Origin: an uncultured Pseudomonadota bacterium
GTDB lineage: Bacteria > Pseudomonadota > Gammaproteobacteria > Steroidobacterales > Steroidobacteraceae
NCBI GenBank assembly: GCA_903908265.1
Contig: CAIVRI010000044.1
Span: 1-39,860 of the forward strand
DNA length: 39,860 nucleotides
Direction of reading: 5' to 3'
Positions within the stretch are counted from its first letter, which is position 1; every line of letters starts with the position of its first letter. The position numbers were made by a program, and so were the translations under genes. Below are positions 25,489 through 34,231 of this stretch, in pieces. The notes beneath the pieces are model-generated. The model was not told where the DNA came from and made no database searches. It worked only from the letters and a program-made list of their open reading frames with translations.

Positions 25489-26151
25489 TCAGCTCGCCAC
25501 GCCCGCTTGCGGAGGCTGAGCGTTTCGTTCCGAGAGCGCATTTAAGAATTTCACGCTCGCAACTTCAAGGCCGTCGACGATATTAGTCGTCTTGGTTTCC
25601 AAATAAAGATGAGATAACAACAACGTGATAGCAGAGAGCAGACCCAGCGCGGTGTTATTCATAGCCACTGAAATACTCGCCGACAGCAGACTCGCTTTTT
25701 CGGCGGGGTTGGCTTGCGCGACCGCCGCAAACGCATTGATCAGGCCGAGCACGGTGCCAAATAGGCCCATCAGCATGCCGATATTGGCCAATGCCGCGAG
25801 ATAGTGTGTGCGGCGTTCCAACTGAGGCACCACCTCGACCAAACTCTCTTCCATTGCTTTTTCGACATCGTCACGGCGACGGGCGGTGTTGATACGGCTA
25901 ATGCCGTAGCGCATCACTTGCGCCAATACACCTTCCGACTCCGAGACCACTACAGTGGCCTGTTTAAAATCTCCCACCTCGAACAAAGGCTGCAGCGCGA
26001 ACCAGAGCCGATCATTGCCCGACCCGACGCGCGTCAGGTAGACAAACCGCTCCACCGCGATGACCAAACCGATAATCCAGACCAAAGCGATCGGGTACAG
26101 GAAGAAACCGCCCTGCTTGAAGAAGTTGATGACGACGTCGAAGGCGTGCAT
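25489..26151 (-). CDS. MotA/TolQ/ExbB-family proton-channel protein
   Basis: 220-aa inner-membrane motor subunit. Three helices: residues 17-37 (FLYPIALVWIIGLVIAVE), 119-144 (AALANIGMLMGLFGTVLGLINAF) and 160-184 (ISVAMNNTALGLLSAITLLL). The two conserved channel threonines are visible at 133 and 167, in the positions of ExbB/TolQ. Long cytoplasmic loop between helices 1 and 2. Followed immediately by the two ExbD genes. No TonB receptor gene is nearby, which argues against a plain TonB iron-uptake set. Confidence 0.93.
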   Translation of the reverse strand: MHAFDVVINFFKQGGFFLYPIALVWIIGLVIAVERFVYLTRVGSGNDRLWFALQPLFEVGDFKQATVVVSESEGVLAQVMRYGISRINTARRRDDVEKAMEESLVEVVPQLERRTHYLAALANIGMLMGLFGTVLGLINAFAAVAQANPAEKASLLSASISVAMNNTALGLLSAITLLLSHLYLETKTTNIVDGLEVASVKFLNALSERNAQPPQAGVAS

Positions 26152-26230
26152 GCGAAGCTCCCAGATGTTCTTCCCGGCCGAAATCCCGGGTTGGCCAATT
26201 TGAAACGAATTATGTAATCAAAACCGTGTA

Positions 26231-26617
26231 CTAGTTCTCAGGCTTGGCAGGGGATGGGCTCGTAGCCGAGTCAATCTTGCCGTAATAATCGAGTTCCCGC
26301 CGCAGGACGTCACGGTCCAGCGGTTTTAGGACTTCATCCATCAGGCTGTTGCTGGGGCGGCCCGAGACGTCCCCGACATCGGCATGCTTCCAGGGGACTA
26401 CGACCATTACTTTCGGCAACTCCCGGTTCCCGGTGACCTCAGTGGCTTCCAGTTCTAGACGATCCAGAGCCTTCGGCACGGGCTTGGCTGCCGTTGCTGT
26501 CGGCGATGGACCCGACTCACTCTGCCTTGTCGGCACGGCCGAGGGTTCTGCGGCCAACGTGGGGAGGGCGACGCACACGAGCAAGAAAACCGTCATGAAG
26601 CCGCGTTCACTTCTCAT
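26231..26617 (-). CDS. Small secreted protein of unknown function in the ExbBD/TPR operon
   Basis: 128 aa with an N-terminal signal peptide (FMTVFLLVCVALPTLAA), a low-complexity Pro/Ser/Thr/Ala linker to about residue 45, then a compact conserved-looking segment: LDRLELEATEVTGNRELPKVMVVVPW, GRPSNSLMDEVLKPLDRDVLRRELDYYG. No family is recognised with certainty. Starts with ATGA overlap on the large TPR gene and lies 79 bases before the ExbB-like gene, so it should work in the same periplasmic complex. Two tryptophan/lysine motifs (VPWKHAD) and the DRDVLRRELDYY helix are the best handles for homology search. Confidence 0.75.
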   Translation of the reverse strand: MRSERGFMTVFLLVCVALPTLAAEPSAVPTRQSESGPSPTATAAKPVPKALDRLELEATEVTGNRELPKVMVVVPWKHADVGDVSGRPSNSLMDEVLKPLDRDVLRRELDYYGKIDSATSPSPAKPEN

Positions 26618-29600
26618 TCGGTACTCCCCGAGTCTTTACGCTGGGCTGGCGGATTACGATGGGTAACTTCTGCAACCCACCCTTCCAGAGTCGGGTTACC
26701 CCCCTCCAACTCAATTGCCCGACGCCACTCAGTGACAGCCTCATCGGCGCGACCAAGGTACAGATCGAGCAACACCCCTAAATTACGGCGCGTCCGCACA
26801 GCGTTCGGATCGATCGCCAGGGACTCTCGGTAGGTGCGCTCTGCATCAGAAAAGCGACCTAGATTACGCAAAACTACGCCATGCAAAGCCGTGACGGTGC
26901 TGTTACTCGGTGCCGTCTTCTCAGCACGAACAAGCAAGGCATCTGCTTCCAAATAGCGCCCCGCATTCGCGGCCAGCACTGCGGCATTGAATGCGGGACC
27001 TGCCACGTTAGCGACCTGATCGTTCAACTCTTTAAACTCGCGTTCGGCGCGTTCCGGGTCTGTAGGCGCCAGCGCAACCGCTTCTTGGAAACGCACCGTT
27101 CGTTCGAGCGTTGGACTGCCCGCAGCACCACTAACCATATCAATGGTCAGTGCTTCCAGTGCCTCTAACTTGCTGTAGCGCGCCGGTTTGAGGACCGCAA
27201 GCGCGCCGAGGCTACGCCGAACGGCATCATCGTAGACCCCGCTAGCCAACCGGGCCACATTGACTTCATGCAAGGCAATCGCCTTTTCCTCAAACGGAAA
27301 CGCCTGCTCTTCAAGCAAAAGGTCGTACTGCTCCAGCGCATCGGCGGGAAGATTTTTCGGACGATCCGACTTCATTAGGTCCGATCCCAACCTCTGATAG
27401 AGACCGGCCATCTCAAAAGTCGCTGCCGTGGAAACGTCTGCTATGGCAAAAGAATCCGCCACTTCATAGGCATGAAGCGCCTTTTGCAGAGCGGATCTTT
27501 TGCTCTCTAGTGAGCGTTTCAGCGGTAGCGTCAAACGTATCGACGCGAAGGCATCGCGCAACGGCGCCGCCAACTCGAGGGTCGCCTGGGCGGCAAGCGA
27601 ACGACTGCGCTCGGTGCGATGCGATCCCGCCGCCGCTTCGGCCTGAACTAGTGCCTCGAGGAGCGTCAGGCGTCGCGACTGATCGCCAGTCGTGAGCGCA
27701 AAATCGGCCAATTTCTGCCGCGCTTCGAGAGCGGGATCAAACGGTTCCGGGAAGCGCCGGACATACGCCTCCAAGACGCCGGTCGCGCGCGCACGCTCAC
27801 CGGCTTTTTCATACAGTTCCGCAGCCTGGGACAGCGCATCCCGTTGCGTCGCGGCATCCACGCCCGATTGGCTGGCGATACGTTCGAATTCGGCCGCCGC
27901 TGTCGTCGGTTGCTTCGCAGCGAGGTATGCGGCGGCAAGGCGCCGAGTAACCTCCGCCTGCCGTTCGCTTTTCGGGTATTCCCGGCGATAACTCTCTAAC
28001 ACTGCAATCGCATCAGTCCAGCGTTCTGCCGCCAGAAATGCTGCCGCGGCATCGTAATCCGCTGCCTCACGCACACTGGCATGGGGCACTAACTGACCGA
28101 TACGAAGAAACGTTTGGGCCGCCTCACCGGGCGCACTCGCCCCACGCTGTGCTTCCGCCTGCCGGTAGATAGACGCCGCGAGGCGCTCCTCAACCGCTCC
28201 GCGCTGGTTATCAGCCACAGGAAGAAACTTCAATGCCTCGAGGCCTGCCTGCTCAGACCGCTCGTAATGCGCCAGCTCAAATTCAGCGGTCGCCCGTACA
28301 ATCCAGGCATCACGCAACAGCACACTAGCCAGCGCGGGTTGCCTGTCAATTGCCAGCTCTGAGACCTCCAGAGCCGACTGGTACTCATGATCGTCCAGCC
28401 GCTGACGCGCCGTTCGAACAAGTACCGGACCGCTTTCTGGATGGTCAGGAAATGCCTTACCAAAGCGCAAACTCGCCTCAAGAGTATTCTGGTGAAAACG
28501 CAGTCGCTCGACCCCTGTCGTTGCGGATTCCTGCTTTTCAAATGCCACTACAGCAGCGTAAGCCGCCGTCGCGGAGCGTTGTGCCGCCGGATAGTCGTAC
28601 GCTGCGTGCAGATACTCTGTCGCGGCCGCTCCATATTGATGGCTTTCAAATAAAGCATCCGACAGCAGGTAAGCGACATCCGCTGCGGCCGGATCTTTGG
28701 GAAATTCAGTCAGAAATTCACGATACCAGCGCGCCGCTTCCTGATAGTCGCTCGCCACCTTAGAAGCCTGCGCCTGCTCGTGGTAGTAAGCGGCGAGGTC
28801 CTGCAAGTTCTGCTTCACCTCCCGCACCACCAACGGCATTTCTTGCGCATTACGGTTGGTCCAAAAATCCGCGCCCAAACCGTAACGCTCAACATAGTCC
28901 TGCTTGGCTTGCAAAACCAGTTGCGAAAATCCGCCGCGCCGGTAGACATCAATCGCTACGCTCTGCAGCAGCGGCGCACGCTCATGCATTGGATCGAGCT
29001 TCGCAAACGCACTGTATGCTGTCGCCGCGTCGGTCCAGCGCTCCTTTGCAGCGTACAGGTCACCGAGCGTTGCATATAGCAGGTCCGCATAGGGCTTGCG
29101 GCCGACACGCCCTAGAAACTTACCAACGCCCGTGGCGCCATCATCCGTCGCAAAAATTACAGCCGACACACGCAGCGTATCCTCGATAAGCTCGCGACGG
29201 GGCCTTGAGAACGTATCGAGATCGTTTTCTCGCCCCTCTGCACTGATCAATTGACGATCGAGCAAGCGCACAAACGCATCTAACGCGCCGTCGTTGTCGC
29301 CCGCCTTGAAGCGAGACCAGCCCAATTTATAGGTCGCCTGCTCAACGAATTCTGAGGCTGAAAAATTCATCAACATCGTCTGATAGGCTGCCTCAGCATC
29401 AGCCCAACGATGCCCACTAAAGTACAGCTCACCACGACGGAACTGCGCCTCCGCAGCCAACGCGCTGCGCGGGAACTTCGTCACCAGCAAATCGAGCGTC
29501 GCCAATGAGTTATCGTTGTCACCGGCGGCTTCGTAAGCGCGCGACAGCTGGTAAAGCACCGCATCGGTCCGGGGATAATTGGGTACTGTCTCCAACAAAC

Positions 29601-29934
29601 GCGCATACAACGCAATCGCATCACGAGTCGCTAACGGTGAGCCGGCATTGAGGTCGCGCCCAATCCGCTCTTCCTCCCCCGCCTCAAGTTTTAGATCTCC
29701 CAACCGGCGCAACGCTTCGGCACGGAGTGCATCGTCGCCGTTGGACAGAGCGAGGAATGCTTCGTAGTTCTGCCGCGCCCGATCCGGGTCGGCCGAGACT
29801 TTCTCCCCAACACGCACATCGACAGGACGCTTCAATAAATCACCAATAGTCGGTGCCGGTCCGACTGCCAGTGCAGCCGATGTCAATGCCGCCAACACCG
29901 CAACCGACACTGCACAACGCAGACGTCTGTTCAC
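26614..29934 (-). CDS. Large periplasmic TPR-repeat protein
   Basis: 1106 aa, signal peptide (VSVAVLAALTSAALA) then tandem tetratricopeptide-type helical repeats over almost the entire length, for example LYQLSRAYEAAGDNDNSLATLDLL, AEAQFRRGELYFSGHRWADAEAAY and, near the C-terminus, LHGVVLRNLGRFSDAERTYRESLAIDPN. Early repeats resemble YbgF/BamD-type sequences. Start codon GTG overlaps the stop of the preceding TPR gene (GTGA). Likely a scaffold in the periplasm linking the ExbBD motor with outer-membrane barrels; large TPR proteins have that place in Agl-Glt-like systems. The exact family equivalence (GltE, AgmK, etc.) cannot be fixed from sequence alone. Confidence 0.88.
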   Translation of the reverse strand: MNRRLRCAVSVAVLAALTSAALAVGPAPTIGDLLKRPVDVRVGEKVSADPDRARQNYEAFLALSNGDDALRAEALRRLGDLKLEAGEEERIGRDLNAGSPLATRDAIALYARLLETVPNYPRTDAVLYQLSRAYEAAGDNDNSLATLDLLVTKFPRSALAAEAQFRRGELYFSGHRWADAEAAYQTMLMNFSASEFVEQATYKLGWSRFKAGDNDGALDAFVRLLDRQLISAEGRENDLDTFSRPRRELIEDTLRVSAVIFATDDGATGVGKFLGRVGRKPYADLLYATLGDLYAAKERWTDAATAYSAFAKLDPMHERAPLLQSVAIDVYRRGGFSQLVLQAKQDYVERYGLGADFWTNRNAQEMPLVVREVKQNLQDLAAYYHEQAQASKVASDYQEAARWYREFLTEFPKDPAAADVAYLLSDALFESHQYGAAATEYLHAAYDYPAAQRSATAAYAAVVAFEKQESATTGVERLRFHQNTLEASLRFGKAFPDHPESGPVLVRTARQRLDDHEYQSALEVSELAIDRQPALASVLLRDAWIVRATAEFELAHYERSEQAGLEALKFLPVADNQRGAVEERLAASIYRQAEAQRGASAPGEAAQTFLRIGQLVPHASVREAADYDAAAAFLAAERWTDAIAVLESYRREYPKSERQAEVTRRLAAAYLAAKQPTTAAAEFERIASQSGVDAATQRDALSQAAELYEKAGERARATGVLEAYVRRFPEPFDPALEARQKLADFALTTGDQSRRLTLLEALVQAEAAAGSHRTERSRSLAAQATLELAAPLRDAFASIRLTLPLKRSLESKRSALQKALHAYEVADSFAIADVSTAATFEMAGLYQRLGSDLMKSDRPKNLPADALEQYDLLLEEQAFPFEEKAIALHEVNVARLASGVYDDAVRRSLGALAVLKPARYSKLEALEALTIDMVSGAAGSPTLERTVRFQEAVALAPTDPERAEREFKELNDQVANVAGPAFNAAVLAANAGRYLEADALLVRAEKTAPSNSTVTALHGVVLRNLGRFSDAERTYRESLAIDPNAVRTRRNLGVLLDLYLGRADEAVTEWRRAIELEGGNPTLEGWVAEVTHRNPPAQRKDSGSTE

Positions 29935-31850
29935 TTGACAGGCCCTCCTTTGGGAGCGGCCGGTGCAGAAGCGCGGTCATACAAGGTCGCTAACGAGTAA
30001 CGCGCCTGCAGCACGTAGTCTCGAATGCGCGTCTTTTCCATCTCAAGTTCACGCACAGCTAATTCGGCAACTGCCTCCATTTCACGATCTCGCAGCGCAG
30101 TTGCTCGGGTGTGAATCTGATCGATTCGGGGACGAAGTGCATTAAGGCGCTGTGCGAAGGCCGCATTTTTGGCGGGCGCCGTGGTCCGCGCCGTCTTTAT
30201 AAAGCTGGCACTACGCGTCGCCTCACGCAGCAGATGATTGACGTCACGCAACCGTTTGCGGGCGGTCCAGACTCTTGATTTGAATCCGTCGCTGAGCTCC
30301 CAGTAGAGGAAGCCCTTCAACAGATCGACACGCTCAGCGATATCTTCTACGTCCGGATCATCCGAATCCCCTGCGCGGTCGACGAGCTCTTCCATGCGAT
30401 CCAGTTCCGCCCAAATTGTCCGCTGACGTGGCGTGCCCAAGGCTGCTAGATCTGCATGATCATCTGCTTCGGCGACTCGCGCCTCAAGGTCGGTGCGACG
30501 CTGCACCATGCCGTCGAGATCATGACGATCGAATGCGGCCAAATCACCGGGTAGTTGCGTCTCGAAGCGATGCTGCCGGTAGGCGATTAACTCAGCGAAT
30601 GCATCGACGTCGTTGTTGCGCAAATCCAAGCGTTTAGAAACCCCGTTTAGGTCTCTCCAATTAGAGAGAGCCGCCTGAAAGTCATCGCGCGCTAACAAGC
30701 GATAGAGATAACGACCAGCGGGCACTTTGGTCACTGCAACCGGCACCGGCGCACCAGGATTGGTGGGGGTGTCTTCTAGCGCCTTTGCCAGACCGCCATT
30801 ACGGATCGCTCCAATGGACTCATCTAGGCGATGGGTTTCCGCCTCGAATTCGGTTAACGCCACCTCGTAAGCGGCTACTGCCTGCGCTTCCGCGCCAAGA
30901 CGGGAGTATCCATAAGGCACTGCCAAGTAGCTTTCTTGCACGGCCGGATCCAGCAAATCGCGGCCACGCAACTCCAGCCACGGCGCCAAGGCTTCCCTGA
31001 AATTGCCGGCATCAGAAGCCGCCCAACCGGCCCCCAGCAGGGCCTTAGTTGCCTGAGGACCGCTAGCGCGCACTCGCGCCAGCACAGCAACAGCTTCAGC
31101 CGAGCGGTGCTGCTGTACAAAGCCATAGCCTAAGGCGACGTTCGCTTGATCGCGCAAGGCCTGCCCTTCCTCATCCTGCACTACGCGGCTACCAAGGGCA
31201 TCGAGCACTTGCGCCCCCTGCTCAAACTTACCGGAGCGGACGAGGGCAACCCCGAGATTGAATTCGGCGTAGGCACGCCAGACAGACCCGCTCTCCCAGT
31301 GTTCGAGCAACGCGGCGGCATCTGCGTCGCGGCCCCCGGCCAGTAAGGCCTCCGCCAACAACAGACGTCGCTCTGCATCAAAGTCTGCAGGCAAGGTGCC
31401 GTGGGTGGCAGCGCTCAGGTTATCTACCGCTTGCGCGTAATAACCACGGCGATACCACATGCGGCCGAGATAAAAATGAGCCCGGTCGCGCACATTGTCT
31501 GGGACGGCTGGTCGATCGAGTACTTCACTGAAAATTCGGGCTGCCTCAGTGTAATCACCGAGGGACAACTCGATACCCCCCATCAGGAGTCGGGCGTCGT
31601 CCTGATGGTGCGGTAGTCGACCGGCCGAGTCCGCAAACTGCAATCGCTCTAACGCGGTCTCATAGTCGCCGAGATAGAAATAATAGAGTGCATCCCCGTA
31701 GGGCAAGTCCCGCACTGCAACCGAACGCAAGGCGCCGGGGCCAGGCGGCGGCAGTTGGGGGTTCAGCAGTACGCTACGACGACCCGCGCTGGCTGCGCCA
31801 GTCAGCAAGAGCAGCCCGACGAGACAGCCTAATGCCGCACGCATTTTCAT
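29931..31850 (-). CDS. Periplasmic TPR-repeat protein with C-terminal helical domain
   Basis: About 639 aa. Signal peptide (MRAALGCLVGLLLLTGAASA), TPR-like repeats in the N-terminal half (DALYYFYLGDYETALERLQFADS; HFYLGRMWYRRGYYAQAVDNL; AEFNLGVALVRSGKFEQGAQVL) and a highly charged, probably coiled helical C-terminal half (RVWTARKRLRDVNHLLREAT; MEAVAELAVRELEMEKTR). ATG at 31850 preferred, with GTG at 31862 possible; ATG codons at 31850 and 31844 are both signal-peptide compatible. It follows the 194-aa gene by about 24 bases and is coupled to the large TPR gene. Confidence 0.85.
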   Translation of the reverse strand: MKMRAALGCLVGLLLLTGAASAGRRSVLLNPQLPPPGPGALRSVAVRDLPYGDALYYFYLGDYETALERLQFADSAGRLPHHQDDARLLMGGIELSLGDYTEAARIFSEVLDRPAVPDNVRDRAHFYLGRMWYRRGYYAQAVDNLSAATHGTLPADFDAERRLLLAEALLAGGRDADAAALLEHWESGSVWRAYAEFNLGVALVRSGKFEQGAQVLDALGSRVVQDEEGQALRDQANVALGYGFVQQHRSAEAVAVLARVRASGPQATKALLGAGWAASDAGNFREALAPWLELRGRDLLDPAVQESYLAVPYGYSRLGAEAQAVAAYEVALTEFEAETHRLDESIGAIRNGGLAKALEDTPTNPGAPVPVAVTKVPAGRYLYRLLARDDFQAALSNWRDLNGVSKRLDLRNNDVDAFAELIAYRQHRFETQLPGDLAAFDRHDLDGMVQRRTDLEARVAEADDHADLAALGTPRQRTIWAELDRMEELVDRAGDSDDPDVEDIAERVDLLKGFLYWELSDGFKSRVWTARKRLRDVNHLLREATRSASFIKTARTTAPAKNAAFAQRLNALRPRIDQIHTRATALRDREMEAVAELAVRELEMEKTRIRDYVLQARYSLATLYDRASAPAAPKGGPVK

Positions 31851-31874
31851 GGGCAAGGGCACCTCACCGTCACC

Positions 31875-32459
31875 TTATTCCCATTCCTTCACGGTGAACT
31901 CTGGCTGCTGCGCGCTCTGGCGATCCGAGATGCGTAGTTCCAGATATTTGGCGCCCTGGCCCTTCTCAAAGGTCAGATTTGCACCACGCTTATAATCACG
32001 TTCATGCGGCCCTTTGCCAGTGAAAAAAGCCACTAATTCATGTTTGCCGGTCACCACATTACCGAGAAATATTCGGTGCACTCCACCCCGATTCAAGGCG
32101 GCGATTTCGCGCTCGGTATAGAGATAATTAGCTACTTCTTTGTTATCTAACCGCAACTGCACCGAGTCCAACGCAAAAAACGCGCCGACATCCAGTGACA
32201 GGAAAACCGCCAACTGTGTATTCGCGGGGAAGAGTAGTTCTTCTTCGAGCGCGGACAGGTCCTTGTTCAGTTCGAGCACGTCCTTGCGCAGACTCTGTAC
32301 GTCCGCTTCAAGGCTACGCGGCGATGTGGCTGCGGGGGCCGGCTCTGCCGCCCGTGCAGCAGGGGCCGCTACCAACAGTACCGCGAAGCCCAAAGCAACT
32401 AAGAGGTGCCGCGCACACATACACAGCCCCTGCAAGGTCATCCGGATAGCGCTATTCAT
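31875..32459 (-). CDS. Exported coiled-coil protein of unknown function (194 aa)
   Basis: Signal peptide (LLVALGFAVLLVAAPAARA) followed by a short coiled coil (SLEADVQSLRKDVLELNKDLSALEEELL, roughly residues 49-77) and a beta-rich domain with FPANTQLAVFLSLDVG, LDSVQLRLDNKEVANYLYTERE, LVAFFTGKGPHERDYKRGA and ending VKEWE. Relatives in databases are, to my recollection, often labelled dihydrolipoamide acyltransferase, but no lipoyl or acyltransferase motif is visible, so that label should not be copied. Lies between the TlpA-like gene (47 bases) and the TPR gene. Probably a periplasmic structural part of the machine. Confidence 0.8.
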   Translation of the reverse strand: MNSAIRMTLQGLCMCARHLLVALGFAVLLVAAPAARAAEPAPAATSPRSLEADVQSLRKDVLELNKDLSALEEELLFPANTQLAVFLSLDVGAFFALDSVQLRLDNKEVANYLYTEREIAALNRGGVHRIFLGNVVTGKHELVAFFTGKGPHERDYKRGANLTFEKGQGAKYLELRISDRQSAQQPEFTVKEWE

Positions 32460-32506
32460 GGTTCCTACCTACCTCGTCTGGGGCTGACTCCGTTCGGGAG
32501 CCAGCG

Positions 32507-33028
32507 TCACTCGTCCAGCAGCGTGCGCAATTCGCGCCGAATCGCTGCTTGATTAATATGGTCATTGACCGCGTGGGCAAAGCGCACCACGCCATCCCGA
32601 TCGATCAGAATCGTCAGCGGTACATCCTCGACCGCATACAACCGCCCCACAGCGACGGGATCATCGTTGGAGGTGCGCAATTTCGCGGCGTATGGGTGCA
32701 CGAAATCTAGCGCTGCCTGGCGGTCTTCATCCAGGCTGACCCCCAAAACGACGAGGCCGGCCGGTGCATAGGTCTGATCAAGGCCCTGCAGCATCTCAAG
32801 GTAATCGCCGCAAGACCCACACCAACTGGTCCAAAAACCCAACAACACGACTTCGCCCCGATGGTCGGAGAGTCGGAAATTGCCAGGCCGACCGGGTGCT
32901 AGGTGCTGCAATACTTCGGGCGCTGCCCGCCCAATCAGGGGGTGACGCGGCTTAGCCTGCACTCCTGTCGACAACAGCGCCAGCAGGGCCGAAGCGATCA
33001 CCCACAGGCACTTAGCCGGCAACCGCAT
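32507..33028 (-). CDS. TlpA/ResA-like periplasmic thioredoxin-fold protein
   Basis: 173 aa with signal peptide (LWVIASALLALLSTGVQA) and a peroxiredoxin/TlpA-type thioredoxin domain: LLGFWTSWCGSCGDYLEML with the redox pair in a C-G-S-C motif, VVLGVSLDEDRQAALDFV, VEDVPLTILIDRDGVV with the cis-Pro. ATG at 33028 is chosen since GGAGG lies 6 bases upstream; GTG at 33034 would overlap that site. First gene of the minus-strand envelope operon. TlpA-like proteins usually accompany DUF4266/DUF3570 genes, and both of those are found just across the divergent promoter. Likely reduces or isomerises cysteines of an envelope partner. Confidence 0.9.
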   Translation of the reverse strand: MRLPAKCLWVIASALLALLSTGVQAKPRHPLIGRAAPEVLQHLAPGRPGNFRLSDHRGEVVLLGFWTSWCGSCGDYLEMLQGLDQTYAPAGLVVLGVSLDEDRQAALDFVHPYAAKLRTSNDDPVAVGRLYAVEDVPLTILIDRDGVVRFAHAVNDHINQAAIRRELRTLLDE

Positions 33029-33177
33029 CCGCACCCTCCACCTGCGTAAACCAAGGGATCGTCATCTGCGAGCCTTCTGTGCCCTTCATTAAGAAACCAG
33101 CGGACACGCCAAGGGTACGCGTTGCCGCAACGCTGCGCTAACGTCGCATGCACCACGCAGGGTGTCAACGCAGCACG

Positions 33178-33199
33178 ACCGGCGCATTATGCAGCCGGT
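33178..33199. repeat. Inverted repeat in divergent envelope-operon control region
   Basis: ACCGGCGCA at 33178-33186, loop TTA, TGCAGCCGGT at 33190-33199: nine pairs with one bulged A. It is followed on the plus strand by a T-rich stretch (TTTCACACTTTT). It could be an operator or an attenuator-like stem. Confidence 0.4.
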
Positions 33200-33228
33200 T
33201 TCACACTTTTCGGCGGCAATCGAACAAC

Positions 33229-33244
33229 GTCGCCGGATGGCGAC
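33229..33244. repeat. Short perfect inverted repeat in the same control region
   Basis: GTCGCC at 33229-33234 and GGCGAC at 33239-33244 with a GGAT loop. Six GC-rich pairs; may be a 5'-leader hairpin for the plus-strand operon or an operator half-pair. Confidence 0.35.
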
Positions 33245-33436
33245 AGTTTCCCCGCGTTATGGCTGACTACGCCTATCAACAATGGCGTTCGCCGTGGGCC
33301 TTGCTACTATGCGCAGCGATAAGGGCTCAGACAGGGTGACCGATGTCGCTAAATTGCAATCCGGCACAATCAGCCTGTTCGAAACCGTGCACACTGATCT
33401 ATCTGCCCCAGAGAAAATAGGGCCATGGCAGGACGC

Positions 33437-34231
33437 ATGCGTAGACTGATTTGGAATATCGGCAGACTCGCATTAGTGCTCAGCGCGCTATGGGCCGGGG
33501 CTTATGCCAGCGCAGAGCCAAACCGCCGCTTCGATCGGGAAGCCGGGCGCTATGCCGAGGTGACGGTAACGGGCCCCTATCTGGAATTTCACACCGGTCC
33601 AGGCGGCCGCTACCCTGTTTTCCATGTGGTGCCGCGGGGCGAGCACGTCCAAGTGTTATTCCGCCGCACGGACTGGTTCAAGGTGCGCGACGAGCGAGAC
33701 CGCGAAGGCTGGGTCCGGCGGGAGCAAATTGAGCAAACCCAGCTTGCCAACGGCGATGCGCTACCCCTGGAGGACCCTGATCGGCGGGATGTGGACGTGT
33801 TCCCCTGGATCGTTGGCGCGGAAAGCGGCCGCTTGGGTCATGGGTGGAATATCGATGCGTTTGCAGGCTACTCGCCCTCACCCCGACTCACGGTCCAGTT
33901 TGAGGTAGACCACCAGCCTACCCAAGGTTATGACCGCTTTATGACGCTCGTGGGCATCGTGCAGATGCCCCGCCCGGATTGGCGATTCACGCCCTTCCTA
34001 GAGGTCGGCGGCGGCATCGCCAAAATACGGGCCAATCTCGGCTACAGTGGTTTCCCTTCAACCCAAACTCAATCCGTCGGCTACTACGGCGCCGGGTTAC
34101 GCTGGGCGGTAAATAACCGCTTTGAATTCCGCATCCACGAACGGAGTTACCTCCTGTCTGGATCCTCTCATCCGAACGACCCGAACGAGGCATTGAACGA
34201 ATGGAAAGCCGGTTTCGCGTTCTACTTCTGA
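33437..34231 (+). CDS. SH3-domain plus outer-membrane beta-barrel protein
   Basis: 264 aa. Signal peptide (LIWNIGRLALVLSALWAGAYASA), a bacterial SH3 domain at about residues 40-100 (TVTGPYLEFHTGPGGRYPVFHVVPRGEHVQVL ... WFKVRDERDREGWVRREQIE), then an alternating-residue beta-barrel part (WNIDAFAGYSPSPRLTVQFEVDHQ ... GYYGAGLRWAVNNRFEFRIHERSY) that ends with aromatic FAFYF, the typical C-terminal outer-membrane signature. The ATG at 33437 is preferred because AGGA lies 5 bases before it; ATG 33425 is the alternative. The SH3 part should face the periplasm and may bind peptidoglycan or peptides. It overlaps the next gene by 31 bases. Confidence 0.82.
   Translation: MRRLIWNIGRLALVLSALWAGAYASAEPNRRFDREAGRYAEVTVTGPYLEFHTGPGGRYPVFHVVPRGEHVQVLFRRTDWFKVRDERDREGWVRREQIEQTQLANGDALPLEDPDRRDVDVFPWIVGAESGRLGHGWNIDAFAGYSPSPRLTVQFEVDHQPTQGYDRFMTLVGIVQMPRPDWRFTPFLEVGGGIAKIRANLGYSGFPSTQTQSVGYYGAGLRWAVNNRFEFRIHERSYLLSGSSHPNDPNEALNEWKAGFAFYF

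Larger units (their letters stand above)
33029..33436. promoter_or_regulatory. Divergent control region of the two envelope operons
   Basis: About 400 non-coding bases between two divergent operons; both promoters should be here. No confident -35/-10 pair was found. Two compact inverted repeats lie in the middle: ACCGGCGCA/TGCAGCCGGT (33178-33199, one bulged base) and GTCGCC/GGCGAC (33229-33244, 4-base loop). Short open frames at 33122-33322 and 33148-33339 lack ribosome sites and protein-like composition and are not called as genes. Confidence 0.5.

Noticed and set aside
24460-26151. Zorya-type antiphage defence (ZorA/ZorB are MotA/MotB-like)
   Set aside because: No ZorC/D/E-like helicase or nuclease, no peptidoglycan-binding ZorB C-terminus and no long ZorA tail; the neighbours are envelope TPR and barrel proteins.
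23559-26151. Ordinary TonB-ExbB-ExbD iron-uptake set
   Set aside because: Two unlike ExbD copies, an AgmX/PglI-type C-terminus and absence of TonB-dependent receptor or siderophore genes; still a fallback if phylogeny shows otherwise.
33122-33339. Two short plus-strand open frames in the divergent control region
   Set aside because: One starts with TTG, neither has a ribosome site or recognisable protein features; overlap each other in different frames.
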